Shown here: in pieces, positions 1 to 10,390 of the stretch
How positions within the stretch are numbered: the stretch's first letter is position 1
Layout: the number at the start of each line of letters is the position of its first letter
Assembly (NCBI GenBank): GCA_001970855.1
Contig: LSSN01000172.1
Location: forward strand, 1-25,816
Direction of reading: 5' to 3'
DNA length: 25,816 bases
DNA from: Smittium culicis
Taxonomy: Eukaryota > Kickxellomycota > Harpellomycetes > Harpellales > Legeriomycetaceae
The notes under the pieces: model-generated
Seen by the model: the letters and a program-made list of their open reading frames with translations, nothing else
Database searches by the model: none
Told to the model about the DNA's origin: nothing
Made by a program: the position numbers and the translations under genes

Positions 1-414
1 AAGTTCATAGTTATACTTTTAGTCTGCTGATGGATTCATAAGAGCCATAAAATATTGGGGCTAGAGCCATGGCAGCAAGAGCTGAGTAGGCTAAGTACAG
101 ACCGTTGCTCATTTCTTTTTATTTTTATTTTTTTGCAGGGAGTGTAGAGCAAAAGCTTATGTGAGCTAGATGAGAGAAAATGGAAGGTTGATATCAAGGA
201 AAGGCAAACACTGACAGTAATATTAAAGAAAGGTTAAAAGCTACGAACGGTGAGCGGTTTCAGGTTAATATATAAATGCAGACTAAAGAAACTGGAAATA
301 TGAAAAATTGGCAGTTTCATAATTACTGTATAAACATTTATAATCTTTTGCAGCCCAAACCGCCTACTAACCAACACTTCCCACCTTATGCCTCATTTTT
401 AGCTGCTTTTACAT

Positions 415-478
415 TTGCTCTACATGTTTTTACCTTTAATTTACTTGTTTTTACATTTGTTTTACGTGTTTTTGCCTG
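415..478 (+). repeat. Imperfect 21-nt T-rich tandem repeat, three units
   Basis: Three successive units of about 21 nt share the pattern TTT-n-(C/T)T-TTAC-n-TG-TTTTTA/GCC, starting near 415, 436 and 457, with a decayed fourth to about 498. The period is divisible by three, which explains the repetitive open frame across it. There is no sign that it is translated. Confidence 0.45.
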
Positions 479-540
479 TTTTTTCCTTATTTGCAGCTAT
501 TTTTGTCTTTCTACATCCATTTGCACATCGACTGAACCTC

Positions 541-1182
541 ATTGGCTGCTCACGACAACCGAACCTCCTTAGATCAACGCAGTTGCAGTCTCTTTGGCCA
601 ATAGATGCCGCTTTTATCCATAGCACTTAGTCTGTCGCATATACTGGTGCGTCTTATTGGCTTACTTGCGTTTAGTGATGCAGTGTTTTAACTTTCTCTC
701 TATCGTGACACTAAACCATTGGTTGCTTCTTTTCATATGCGCTATTTTTAGTTCTAACGCTATGCAAATCTTAATGCCCTACTTCTCCCCCAGCTACTCT
801 ATCCCCAGCTACTCCATCCCCAGTTACTCTATCTCAAGCTACTCTATCCCCAGCTACTCCATCCCCAGCTACACTTATCTCTGCCTGCTGCTTATTATCG
901 ATATCCTTCTCATTTTGGCCTACAAATACATAAATGCGCTGCTAGCTGAGATTGGTCAACTTTTATTCTGTTGGACCAAATCCATCACTTTCTCCATTCA
1001 CTGTTCCTTCTTCCAATCCCAAACCCCCATTGACCAAAATAACCTCAATAAACCAGACCCTCCAATAGCTTACACTATGCTAATTTAATCACTGAAAATC
1101 CACTAAAACCCTTAATAATTATCAAAATCAGAAATCTGCCAATAATATCCTTTTTTCACAATAATTCGACTAGCTGGCCAAT
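541..1182. promoter_or_regulatory. Cluster of nine CCAAT/ATTGG boxes
   Basis: CCAAT pentamers occur at 598-602, 1013-1017, 1062-1066, 1139-1143 and 1178-1182. ATTGG (CCAAT on the minus strand) occurs at 541-545, 656-660, 718-722 and 951-955. CCAAT is the binding core of the HAP/NF-Y complex, which in fungi controls many respiratory and mitochondrial genes. The next gene downstream encodes a probable mitochondrial HMG protein, so the link is plausible. Binding itself is inference. Confidence 0.4.
792..866 (+). repeat. 15-bp minisatellite, five units
   Basis: Five contiguous 15-bp units of the form AGCTACTC(T/C)ATCCCC start at 792, 807, 822, 837 and 852, and a sixth breaks down after 867. Units 1 and 4 are identical and units 2 and 5 are identical; unit 3 differs at three positions. 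This suggests that a multi-unit block was duplicated. In one frame it reads Ser-Tyr-Ser-Ile-Pro repeated, inside a 143-codon open frame that has no other protein-like character. Confidence 0.85.
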
Positions 1183-1416
1183 AGAGCTAAAGTAAATGAT
1201 ACCGCAGTTTGGTGAAGTAATTTCTCTTCATTGCATCTTTTGTTTACAATTTGCTAGTTTGTATAACTGATAGCTGTAATGCAATAATACATACTACCAC
1301 CTTCATTACTTTTATATCTAAATTCTCTATTACCCTTTTTAGCTCTGCTTATTTTGCCTCTTTCATTTTACCCCCTCCTCTCCCCCTGCTCACATTTAAT
1401 CTATTTTCAACTCGAA

Positions 1417-2471
1417 ATGCTGCTTTTAAAAATAAGAGGTTCTTCCACTCTTTCAAAGATCACCTCCACCTGCCTCAAAACCTACGCTGCCTCCCTCTCA
1501 CCAAAACTCGCCCTACCAACCAACAGAGCTAGTTTCTTCAACCTTCTATCTCGCCACTTTTCTCAAGCTGCTATAATATCTAATCCCGATGCTCTCGGCT
1601 CTAGCTCCTCTTCTCTAAATCCAAAATCTACTGCTGAAAAAACCTCCGAGAGCCCTAGTAAAACTAGACGATCCGATAAAAAGTCTTCCGCCTCCTCAAT
1701 AGCCGCTAAAAAAAGGACTGCTGAAAGATTAGAAAAGAAAAGAAAAGAACTAATAGCTGCCCGCGTCTTAAAACGCTCCATAGTTCTAAAAAAAGCCAAA
1801 GATAGAAAACAGGCCTTAAAAGATAAGTTGTTCGCAAAACTCAACTCCACTAAAAAAATCGTTAAAGCCCCCTCCATCAGAAGCGTTTCCCCCTTTAACG
1901 CTTATGTTGGTGAACAAATTTCTGAATACACTAAAATCCCTGATAATAACCTAATGACCTCAAGAGCCTCCATCTTATCCAATATTTGTAATCAATGGGC
2001 TTCCATTGACCCCCAAGCTAGAAAGGTACCCTCTCCCGCCTTAACACCCCCTTTTTCCTCTTTTACTTTAACCCTTCCATATATTTATTTTAGAAATACG
2101 AAGACATTGCTGCCCAAAAAACTCTCGAAAAGATTGAAGTAGCCAAAGCCTGGTGGAAAAAGGTCGACCCTAAATTAATTACCCTTGAAAATCAGCGAAG
2201 AAATATTTTAAATAAAAAAAATAAGGACAATGCCTCTTACAGAAAACTCCGCAAAATAGCTAATCCCTTCGCCCCTAAACTACCCCCTGGCACCTTTGGC
2301 TTTTTCGTTAAACATTGCAATTCAGTTTCTTCTGAAAAGATTAGTATCAAACAAATTGCCGAAGTTTGGAAAAATATGCCTGATAGTGAAAAACATATCT
2401 TTTATGAAACAAGAAATAAAGCCCGCCAAGAATATGAATCCCAAAAACTTCTATTCTCTCAATCCCTCTAA
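1417..2471 (+). CDS. Mitochondrial double HMG-box protein (Abf2/TFAM-like), two exons
   Basis: Spliced from 1417-2025 and 2094-2471, it gives 328 residues. Residues 1-50 look like a mitochondrial presequence: no acidic residues, rich in Lys, Arg and Ser, ending in RHFSQA, a typical matrix-protease cleavage context (R46-H-F-S). Residues about 78-148 are a highly basic Lys/Arg/Ala stretch likely to form a helix. HMG box A starts at SPFNAY (158-163) with core Trp at 194 and crosses the intron. Box B (about 260-322) starts NPFAPKLPPGTFGFF and has core Trp at 295. Paired HMG boxes behind a presequence define Abf2/TFAM-type proteins, which coat and bend mitochondrial DNA and can aid transcription; that role is inferred by family. 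An in-frame ATG at 1354 would add 21 hydrophobic residues. I prefer 1417 because the presequence then begins MLLLKIRGSSTLSK. The basic segment ahead of box A is longer than I expect for yeast Abf2. A short non-mitochondrial HMG protein is the less likely alternative. Confidence 0.82.
2026..2093 (+). other. Spliceosomal intron (68 nt) in the HMG-box gene
   Basis: The intron begins GTACCC after codon AAG and ends TATTTTAG before AAATACGAA, so it is phase 0. Its interior is C/T-rich, ending in a T-rich tract before the acceptor. Splicing joins the two halves of HMG box A (QARK|KYEDIA), which supports both boundaries. Read without splicing, the frame runs into intron-like sequence and then the wrong frame of exon 2. 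Confidence 0.85.
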
Positions 2472-2609
2472 CCTTCTCCCTCGTCTATCAACCTTTCTTT
2501 ACTCATTCTCAATACCATCCCAAAATAGTACCCCTCCCTAATACTATTACTTTATCTATTTATCCTCCACCCTTTCCTTTTATAAATTCTATTATTTCAT
2601 CAGCTATTA

Positions 2610-2615
2610 AATAAA
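2610..2615 (+). terminator. Possible AATAAA polyadenylation signal of the HMG-box gene
   Basis: AATAAA lies 139 nt after the stop codon. In AT-rich DNA this hexamer is common by chance, so position is the only support. Confidence 0.25.
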
Positions 2616-2674
2616 TCCTCAATTTTGCCATTGTACTAGCATCTTTATATAGTCGTAAATTTCAACCAACAAAT

Positions 2675-2918
2675 ATGTCTATAAAAAAAACAACTATGTT
2701 TAATGAGCTAGAAGCTTATACATACGTTGAGGAGCATGTATCTATTTATAGAATTAAGCGAAAAAGTCGAGTCAATAGGGAATTTGATAGAACATAAATC
2801 CAAGTGCAAAATTAAAGTAATTGAAAAAAAATCGTGTCGCCTCAAGAAAAACCCTAATCACTATCCAACTTTAACCTGTCGCTATATCGTTATACACTCT
2901 AACATCAAAAGTCAATAA
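2675..2918 (+). pseudogene. Possible FLYWCH-type zinc-finger fragment
   Basis: Two overlapping frames carry protein-like sequence. One (ATG 2675 to stop 2797, 40 codons) contains NELEAYTYVEEHVSIYRIKR. The other (2727-2918) contains a C-x9-C-R pattern (KCKIKVIEKKSCRLK) followed by a HSN near the end. Tyr-rich strand, C-x(5-10)-C and a terminal His are the layout of FLYWCH fingers found at the N-terminus of MULE transposases, one of which is recognisable at 9136-10390. The match is weak and needs a frameshift near 2790. It may be unrelated sequence. Confidence 0.2.
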
Positions 2919-5289
2919 AAGTAAAAAAATAATTTGATTTTCTCATTTTTCAATACCCCCCCCCCATATGCTTTAAATATTTATTGCTGTATAAGGCGAA
3001 TACAACCTTCTAGAATTTTTCAATAATCCAAATTCTAGTCTAAGAGTATAATCCTATTTAAATCGCTGGATACAGTTTCTCACGAGTTTTTTCGCCCAAA
3101 TCCAGGCATCGCCGCATTATTTATTCATTGATTTTCTCTGAATATCATACTATTCAATATTAAGAAGTAGCGTCTTATAATTCTTTCGAGAAAAAATAAT
3201 CAATGCATACCAATATATAAATATACAGCATAAATGAATTTATGATATAAAAAAGCTTTCTCTTTCTATAAATCAATAACCTCAATTAATCATTTACTCT
3301 ATTCACCTCATCAAATTTGAAAAACTTTATGCAACAAACTTCCACATTCAAAATACAAATAAAAAAAATCAGGTTTGAAATTTTTTTGAGATTAAGAGCC
3401 TCATAGTCAATAAAATTCAAAGAAAAAACAAAGCTTTCCCTCTGAAGATTCGGATTAGCTATGAGGAAAGTAAGTCTCTAGTATCTTTGACATCTATTCA
3501 AAGTCGTATAATATCATTCAATGCTTATCTGACTGATATCCCTATTAACCTGTTTATTTTATCGTAATAAGGGGATATGTTCGCTTTGTGTATTGAATTT
3601 CAACCATTATCGACAAAAGTGAATTGGTCGCTCGAAAATTTGCTGTCTAAAATCAAAAATCGATTGTACGTGAGAAGGCTAATGACAATTTATTTGATTT
3701 AATTCAATTGGAAAAGGTTAAAGATAAACCATGAATAGATTCTAGCAATAAATTAAATTCGAAAATTAACACCACTCAGAAATTTCTTTATTCTCAAAAA
3801 TCCGTTAAAGAAGGCATATTTTGAGATAGTAGCTAGAAAATACTTGTAAGGGGTGAGACTAGTGGTATACGAGTTAATATATTTATTTTATTAATACTAT
3901 TGAGAAACTGGTAAATAATGAAATAAGAAACTAATGAAATTTATAACAGATTAAACGAATTGCATTTCCCTGAGGTGGTAAGCCAGTTGTTTAAGTATAT
4001 TTGGAAAGTAAAGTTATCTGAGATGAAATTTTATAACGTTGTCGTTTATCGCAAATGATTTACCGCGGTCATTGTTGTGCACAATGGTCATTTTACAGCC
4101 TGGGATTGTTCTAGACAATGCTGATGTAAGAATGAATTCTTAAAAGACTTAGAATTAAGAATTAATCATTATAAATAATCGAAGAATCGCTTCAAAATAT
4201 CATTATATAAATTTTAGCTTATATCCAAGCTATAGAATTATATAATGACATAGAATATATTTCAAAAAACAAGATTCAAAATATGATAATTAACTAGCTA
4301 TATTGTTGTCTAAGATAAAATTGCTGTTCAAAAAAATAAAAATCCTGTAAGAACTCGAGAAATCATCCGCCATTGCATGCGGGAAAGTAATTCGTTATTC
4401 AAGGGTTTTCAAGTTATTTTCTATGAGTAAGAAAATATCAGAATCAGAATGAAGTTAAAGATTCGGATTAAAAAAAAGTCATTTTTGATATATAAGAGGT
4501 GCAGAAGTTTTTTGATAGAATTGATATATATGATATCATCAGCACTTATATCTGAATCTTAAAGTGTCAAAATACTCAGAATTGATGAAATATTGAGCCC
4601 ACATGCGATAGTAGCTCTGAAATAGGTGGTTTATAGAATTTTTAAGGCCTCTACCAAGGCAAAAGATAAAAAAAAAAGAAATTTATTGCATTTAAGGAAA
4701 GCGAATTCGCTACTAAAGTCTTATTTTAAACTCTACTAATTTCATTTGAAGATCAATTAATATCGAACCAAATACATTAATAAATTCTATATAAACCTTC
4801 AAAAACTTGAATTCACAGCCAAAAAGTATATTTTATATTGAAAAAATAAGAATTGATTCGAGAAAACTCTGTTTAAGCACCATTCTATATCCTACTATAA
4901 TACTGCAATAAATAATTACCATTTTTTCGTTGATAAGTGAAATTATTGTCGAATCCTTGAAAATCACTACTTAATTATTATATAAATATATTAGGATACA
5001 ACCAGTAAGTGACCCGGACATCAATTTAGCCTACAGTTGTAGACTGCGTCAAAATTTACAAATAAGATTTATACATCCAAGATCCGTTCACTGATATTAA
5101 AATATTGTACAGTATCTATTATTCTTGTAATTTATAACATTATGACCTTAGATAGTCGTATATGATATGGAAAATGTTCCATTTCAGTTAAAATAGATTC
5201 AAAATGAATTAAAATCCAACTCTATTCGAAAAATTTGCTCCAAGAAGAGCTAGAAGAGGGATGAATAGGTAATTCCGAGAATTTATCAT

Positions 5290-7484
5290 TGGTTTGATAG
5301 GATTACTAATTATCAGTATTGTAGCACTCTTTCTACATTTCAGGTTATTTAATGTATGAGATAAATGAGCAGACTAAAAATTATACTGAATTCTTGAAGC
5401 CTATTGACTTCAAATAATTTAATAATATTACTTACGGCTTTTCAAATGTTCCACTCGTTTCTCAAAACCGATGGAAAGACCATTAGATCCATATAAAAAC
5501 TAAAACATGACTGTTTAAATAGAAAATTTTGCAGTTTTTTCTAAAACAAAAAACAAAAAAATGAGCACATTGGCCTCCTTAGCTATGTGTTTAATATTTC
5601 AATTTCAGGAAGTAAATACGCACATAAATAATTTTGCCTTTCTAGAAACCGAATTTACATATCCAGAATATATAATATCTCAAGATGCTATAAAGAGAAC
5701 CCAAATAATATGAGGAAATTTTAAATTTTAAATCCTCCTAGAAACGTGAAGGAAACGAGATCGTTTATAGAAATAGCTTCGCATTTCTATAAATTCATAA
5801 AAAAATGATTATTTCCTAACTGATCCGATCCAAAAGCTTATAATAAGCGATTTCAAATTATCGCGGGCAGAATATATCGAAGTTTCTTTCGAAAATATAT
5901 TAAAAGTCCTGATTAAAGCGATGACACTTAGTTTACCAGATTTCACCAAAGCATTGATTTTGTCTACAGACTCCTCTTAAATAGATATTGAAACGGTGGT
6001 GAAGTAAATTAACGGTAATGAATCAAGGTTTCCAATTGCATTCCAATCCAATAAACTAATTAAAGCTGAAAATAATTATAAAAAATTTGATCAAAAAGGG
6101 TTGGAGGTTGTTGCGGCTATAAAAAATTTTTAGTTAATGCAGACAATTCTGCTATATATAGTCTGTATCTAACAGAAAAATCGTCTATAAAAGTATACAG
6201 GTAGGTTGAAATATTATCGGAGATTGAATTTGAAATTAAATATGTACCTGCTAAAGATAATGGGCCACATATTTTTTATCTAGAAAAACATAATTTATGA
6301 TTAACAATTATAGACTATAAATATAAGTTAAATATAGCTTTTATTAATAAAATTGAGATTTTTCAGGAAATATCCAGAAAAAAAAGAATAATTTAATAAG
6401 ATTTTATATTTACTAATGGGAATCTATACAAGAAAAGAAGCTAAGAGATATATATAAGCTATTGAATCAGATCCAAAATCTTCAAAACTATCTCAAGTAT
6501 GCACAGTGATTTAGGTTATATCAGATAAAAGAATTTATATAATTTAATAAAAGATAAAATACCTAGAAAAAAATTTACTAGCATAAGTAAAAGAACATAT
6601 TAAACTGTATGGAATACAAAAAATATCTGATGGCAAAACCACCCTATAGAATTCATGATAATTAAAAAGATTCAGAAAAGTTTTCTGACTGGAAGATCGA
6701 TTTTCTCGGACACTTTCCACTCAATATACACGAAATATATAAATGTGGTAGTTTTCGTCGAAGCTCTTGCCGGATATCCGCTCGCTTTAATCAGGGCTTA
6801 AAACCTCGAAACAGTAATTGTATTTCTAAAAAAGCTCATTTCGCTATTTGGTGGAATCAAAAGTATAATAAAAGACAATTTTACATATTTTAAGCAAATT
6901 TTGTAGATGAGATAATAATAAAATATGATATTTAAATAGATTTTAACCCAGCATATCATTCTGAGTGAGAGGGAGTGATAGAAAAAATAAAACGGAATAT
7001 AAGTTATTCAATTACCAAAATATGCAGGGGTAACTATTGTGACTTTTTTAGTTTCTTAGATAGCTGGCTAATGGGAATAAGAGTATCTATATCCTCGATA
7101 ACATGATATTAGCTTTAATATCTTATGCTAGATCAAAATTTTTATTTCATTGATACTATATATTACACTATTACATGTCATATCATTAATAATTTGGAAA
7201 TAATAATTGATAGCTGGATAAATTTTGTATAATAAAGAAAAAGAAGAGCTCTATTTCAAAAATAAATTTTGAAAGGATTAAGCTCTTATTTTAAATCATA
7301 AGCTCAGAAAAATAGAGCACTTTGGAATAAATACATCAAGATATGAATGACCGATGATGATTCTGGAGAATATCAGAAATAATATATACTTTGTGAGTAT
7401 ATAAGACAGAAAACATAAAATTCTCATGTTAAAAGATTAGCGCGATTCAGATTTAATGTAGTCATTCAATTTTTCAATGAGTGA
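5290..7484 (+). mobile_element. Degenerate Ty3/gypsy retrotransposon pol (RT, RNase H, integrase)
   Basis: Family motifs occur in the right order across shifting frames. The RT core is weak (STFQ near 5331, a broken Y-I-D near 5401). The RT thumb is clear: EFTYPEYIISQD (5651) and then NPPRNVKETRSFIEIASHFY (5731-5790), the family's fYR.FI region. RNase H has PDFTKALILSTDSS with its Asp at 5969, PIAFQSNKL, KGLEVVAAIKNF, ADNSAIYSL (6139) and EIKYVPAKDN (about 6230-6260). Integrase has DWKIDFLGHFP (first Asp 6699), VVVFVEALAGYPLALI (6745), KDNFTYF (second Asp 6874) and AYHSE-stop-EGVIEK (Glu 6981). The Asp-to-Glu distance of 107 nt is the DD35E spacing less one base. NSHVKRLARF (7419-7448) matches the C-terminal module. 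Stops and at least five frameshifts rule out function. LTRs were not identified. Confidence 0.85.
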
Positions 7485-9135
7485 GGTATAGAAGGCAAAA
7501 ACGGTACCTGAACAAATATCCCAAAAACGACTCCTAAAAGCCAAAAACTTCCAAAAAAATTAGCCACATAACCAAAAACTCTCACATACAATTACTCGCA
7601 ATAATCGAGTTAGAAAATTAATTTTAAATATTTCTCCTGATTTAAATTTATGATTAATGATTATTAAAATAATTTTTTCTAGATAATGACCAAATATTTT
7701 AGGTTAACTAAACCGGCAAATCAAATAATGAAAATTTTTAAATTAGCTAGTGATCTAAAAATAAATAAATTTTACTTATTTTTTTTAGCATAAAAAATAA
7801 AATCATCGATGTAATTTTTAGTTGTCTATTTTATTACAGCTAGTATTAAAAAAGAGCTATTCACATAAGTTATCCCAAAATTAGATTATATAACTATTAC
7901 TGACGGTTCCTTATTTTTTTAATTATTCATGGTCATTTAAAATTATAAAATACAGATAATATAGAAAATTAGCACATTTAAAAAATGAATTTTATATGAA
8001 AATTTAGAACAGTTTTTCATACTTTTATACAATAGCTATTTTGGGGCTCCGGGATCTAAAAAAATAACATTATTCCTGAATAATTTTAATTTATCTTAAA
8101 ATTGAATCACAATCAAATAAAAAATAAAACATGAGCTCACTTTTTATACAGATCTCATCTAAAGTTTATTATTATATCTGAAATAAAGTTAAATATACCA
8201 TAATTCTTATATGAACTATGCAAAATTTTTTACTTTTTTTTTAAATTTTTATCTCTTGTTTGTATTTTTTTGTTAGATGAACCATTCTGACAATAAAAAA
8301 AATTATAATTGCATAATTTTACTATAAGCTAGATATGGAAAATAAATAATTGGTATACTCTTTGATGAAATATAAGTACTATTATCATTATATTAAAGAG
8401 AACCCCAAATACTCTAGGAAATTTATAGAAGCTCTTAAAATGAAATTAGCTAATGAATAAGGCATGAAAGATCTTTTAGGATCACTAGTTATAACTGAAA
8501 AAAGTATTTTAGAAAATATAAAAAGCATATGCTATATATATTGAAATATTTACTAAGACATTTTCTAATATAATTAATAGTATTTTAACTAGAGTAATAA
8601 GTTAGAAAAAAATTTTTTGATTTAATTTTTTTATTTTTTTTCGAATTTAAGAAAAATTTCATGAATCCATAATAAATAATATGGTAAATAGAAATGAAAA
8701 AAATCGGCCACCCATTATTCATAAGTTTTATGTATTTAATATAGGGTTATTCCTATTTTTTAAAAAAAAAATTTAAACACGTTTGAATTTTAATGAAAAA
8801 ATGTTCATTTATTTTTTTTTTTAATTTCTGTATTTTTTTATGTTATTGTAAAAAATACTAAACTAAAAATTCTAATCAAAGCAATTAATTATCATTTGAC
8901 ACTTCAGTTTATTTATAATTTAAATGTTTAAAAGTTTGTGATAATAATGAAAATAGTGTTTAAAATTTATAATAAAACTAAACATATATATCCAATAGCT
9001 TTTCAATATTAGCACCAACGCGAAATATTTTACATTAAAATTCTAATATATAAAATGTAAAAACTATTTAAATATAATAATTTTTCATTAAAAAATTTAT
9101 ATATATGAAATTGTTTAAACATTTAAGCACTAATT
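7485..9135. other. AT-rich stretch with no recognisable gene
   Basis: It consists of homopolymer A and T runs and short open frames only. A frame near 8380-8540 (HYIKENPKYSRKFIEALKMK and onward, one internal stop) looks mildly protein-like but matches nothing I know. It may include the gypsy 3' LTR and the MULE 5' terminal region, but no terminal repeats could be matched by eye. Confidence 0.4.
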
Positions 9136-10390
9136 ATGGATATTGAATCTTTAGAAATCCTAAAAACTAATGGAAATACTGATTCTGTATTTTAAAAGAA
9201 TTTATTCAATATAAAAAGTCGGAAAATGGAGAAAATAATATATACTTCGAATGCAAGGATAAAAAATATTGTAAAGGAAAAACTTTGGAATCTGAAGCCT
9301 CTTTTTTGATTATAGTTTCAAACGTCATAAAAAATTTTTTAACTATGGAGAATTATGAATATCAAGGTGCAGAAGAACGTTAATGAGAACTTTGGACAGA
9401 AAAAGAAAATAATATTTGCCTAATGGACCTAATACTTTAGAATAAATAGTTAAAACATCTGATGAGCTTTTTTTAGCATTAAATGGCAATGTTTTTTTGA
9501 TAAATTCTCATATTAACCAGAGTACCATGGAAAAGGTTGCTATTTTCGCAACTCGAGATAATCTGATCAATCTATGCAAGTAAATGATTTTGTTTATGGA
9601 TGGTATGTTTAAAACTGCACCTAAAATTTTTTGCAATTATTTTCTGTACATTTTCAGTATGAAAATCTAGTTTTACCGTTTGAATACTACTTTTTATCGA
9701 ACACAAAAACGACGACTTATCAACTGATTATAGATATTATATACAGTTATTGACACAATAACTATATATGGATAAGTAGTCCTCTTATGGCGATGTCTGA
9801 TTTTGAGTTAGAAATAATAAAAATTCAATATCACTATGATTTTTTCACTTTAGTCAAAATATGTATAGATATATACTTGAGAGACTTGCAAAAGGATTAA
9901 AACGAAAAGGCTAATTATGTAATAAGAAAAAATTCTTACTGTTTTTTTTTTATAGCATTTGACCTGTTAATAGATGTCGAATAGGCTTTTAATGAGCTAT
10001 TAAAAATTTTACACCAAAAATTAATACAGTTTGCACATTATTTTAACAGGTTATATGTCAATAGTATTGTAATAGGTGAAATTCAGACTACTTCACCAAA
10101 TTATCCGCTTGAATAATGGAATCATTATCTATTTGAATTATATCTATTACCAATAACAAATAACAATACTGAAGCATGGCGCAACATATTTTCAATATTA
10201 TTAAGTAGGAATAATCCATATTTTAAATATCTATATGGGAAATTGATTTTTGAGCAGAAAAATACTGAAACTATGATTCATGAACTTAAATTTAAATTTA
10301 ACGAAAAAATTAGATAAAATCCAAAGAAAGAGTATATTAAAATAGCGAAAAACTTACATTTGATGGCTAATAGATATCAAAAAATATAAA
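9136..10390 (+). mobile_element. Degenerate MULE (Mutator-like) transposase with FLYWCH-like finger
   Basis: An ATG at 9136 opens a decayed transposase. A FLYWCH-like finger follows: IYFECKDKKYCKGKTLE, with Cys codons at 9252 and 9270. The MULE catalytic core follows: FMDGMFKTAPKIF with its Asp at 9599; LPFEYYFLSNTKTTTY (about 9676-9723), the usual P-x-Y-LL-x-K segment; PLMAMSDFELEIIKIQ with its Asp at 9799; CIDIYLRDLQK in the place of the C-x-x-H motif; AFDLLIDVE-stop-AF; HYFNRLYV; and WNHYLFELYLLPITNNNTEA-WRN with its Glu at 10171. From about 9957 to 10387 a single frame is kept with few stops. Spacings (about 66 and 124 residues) fit the family. The enzyme would cut and paste DNA, but frameshifts and stops disable it. 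Terminal inverted repeats were not found by eye. Confidence 0.82.

Larger units (their letters stand above)
1..1416. other. Intergenic region upstream of the HMG-box gene
   Basis: No gene can be supported here. From about 330 onward the plus strand is rich in C and T and poor in purines, which fits a promoter plus 5' leader of the gene at 1417. It contains three imperfect 21-nt T-rich units (about 415-478), a 15-bp minisatellite (792-866) and nine CCAAT/ATTGG pentamers between 541 and 1182. Open frames at 276-572 and 657-1088 are low-complexity and resemble no family I know. The first 270 bases hold a polypyrimidine-AG (about 115-138) that could be a splice acceptor of a gene outside the window, but no exon follows it convincingly. 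Confidence 0.5.
2472..5289. other. AT-rich stretch, probable decayed 5' part of the first gypsy element
   Basis: There is no intact gene. A C10 homopolymer (2956-2965) sits where the gene pocket gives way to AT-rich DNA. From about 3400 onward, near-open frames with scattered CG-containing codons persist (for example 3574-3698 and 4341-4610). The stretch directly precedes recognisable RT and RNase H, so gag and protease remnants are expected here. A run GHFTAWDCS (about 4086-4112) faintly resembles a protease D-S/T-G-A active site. None of this is firm. Confidence 0.35.

Noticed and set aside
276..572. 98-codon open frame
   Set aside because: Phe/Leu/Thr low complexity produced by the 21-nt T-rich repeat; no domain, and the region behaves as upstream DNA.
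1563..1877. 104-codon open frame on the minus strand
   Set aside because: Antisense shadow of the basic segment of the HMG-box protein.
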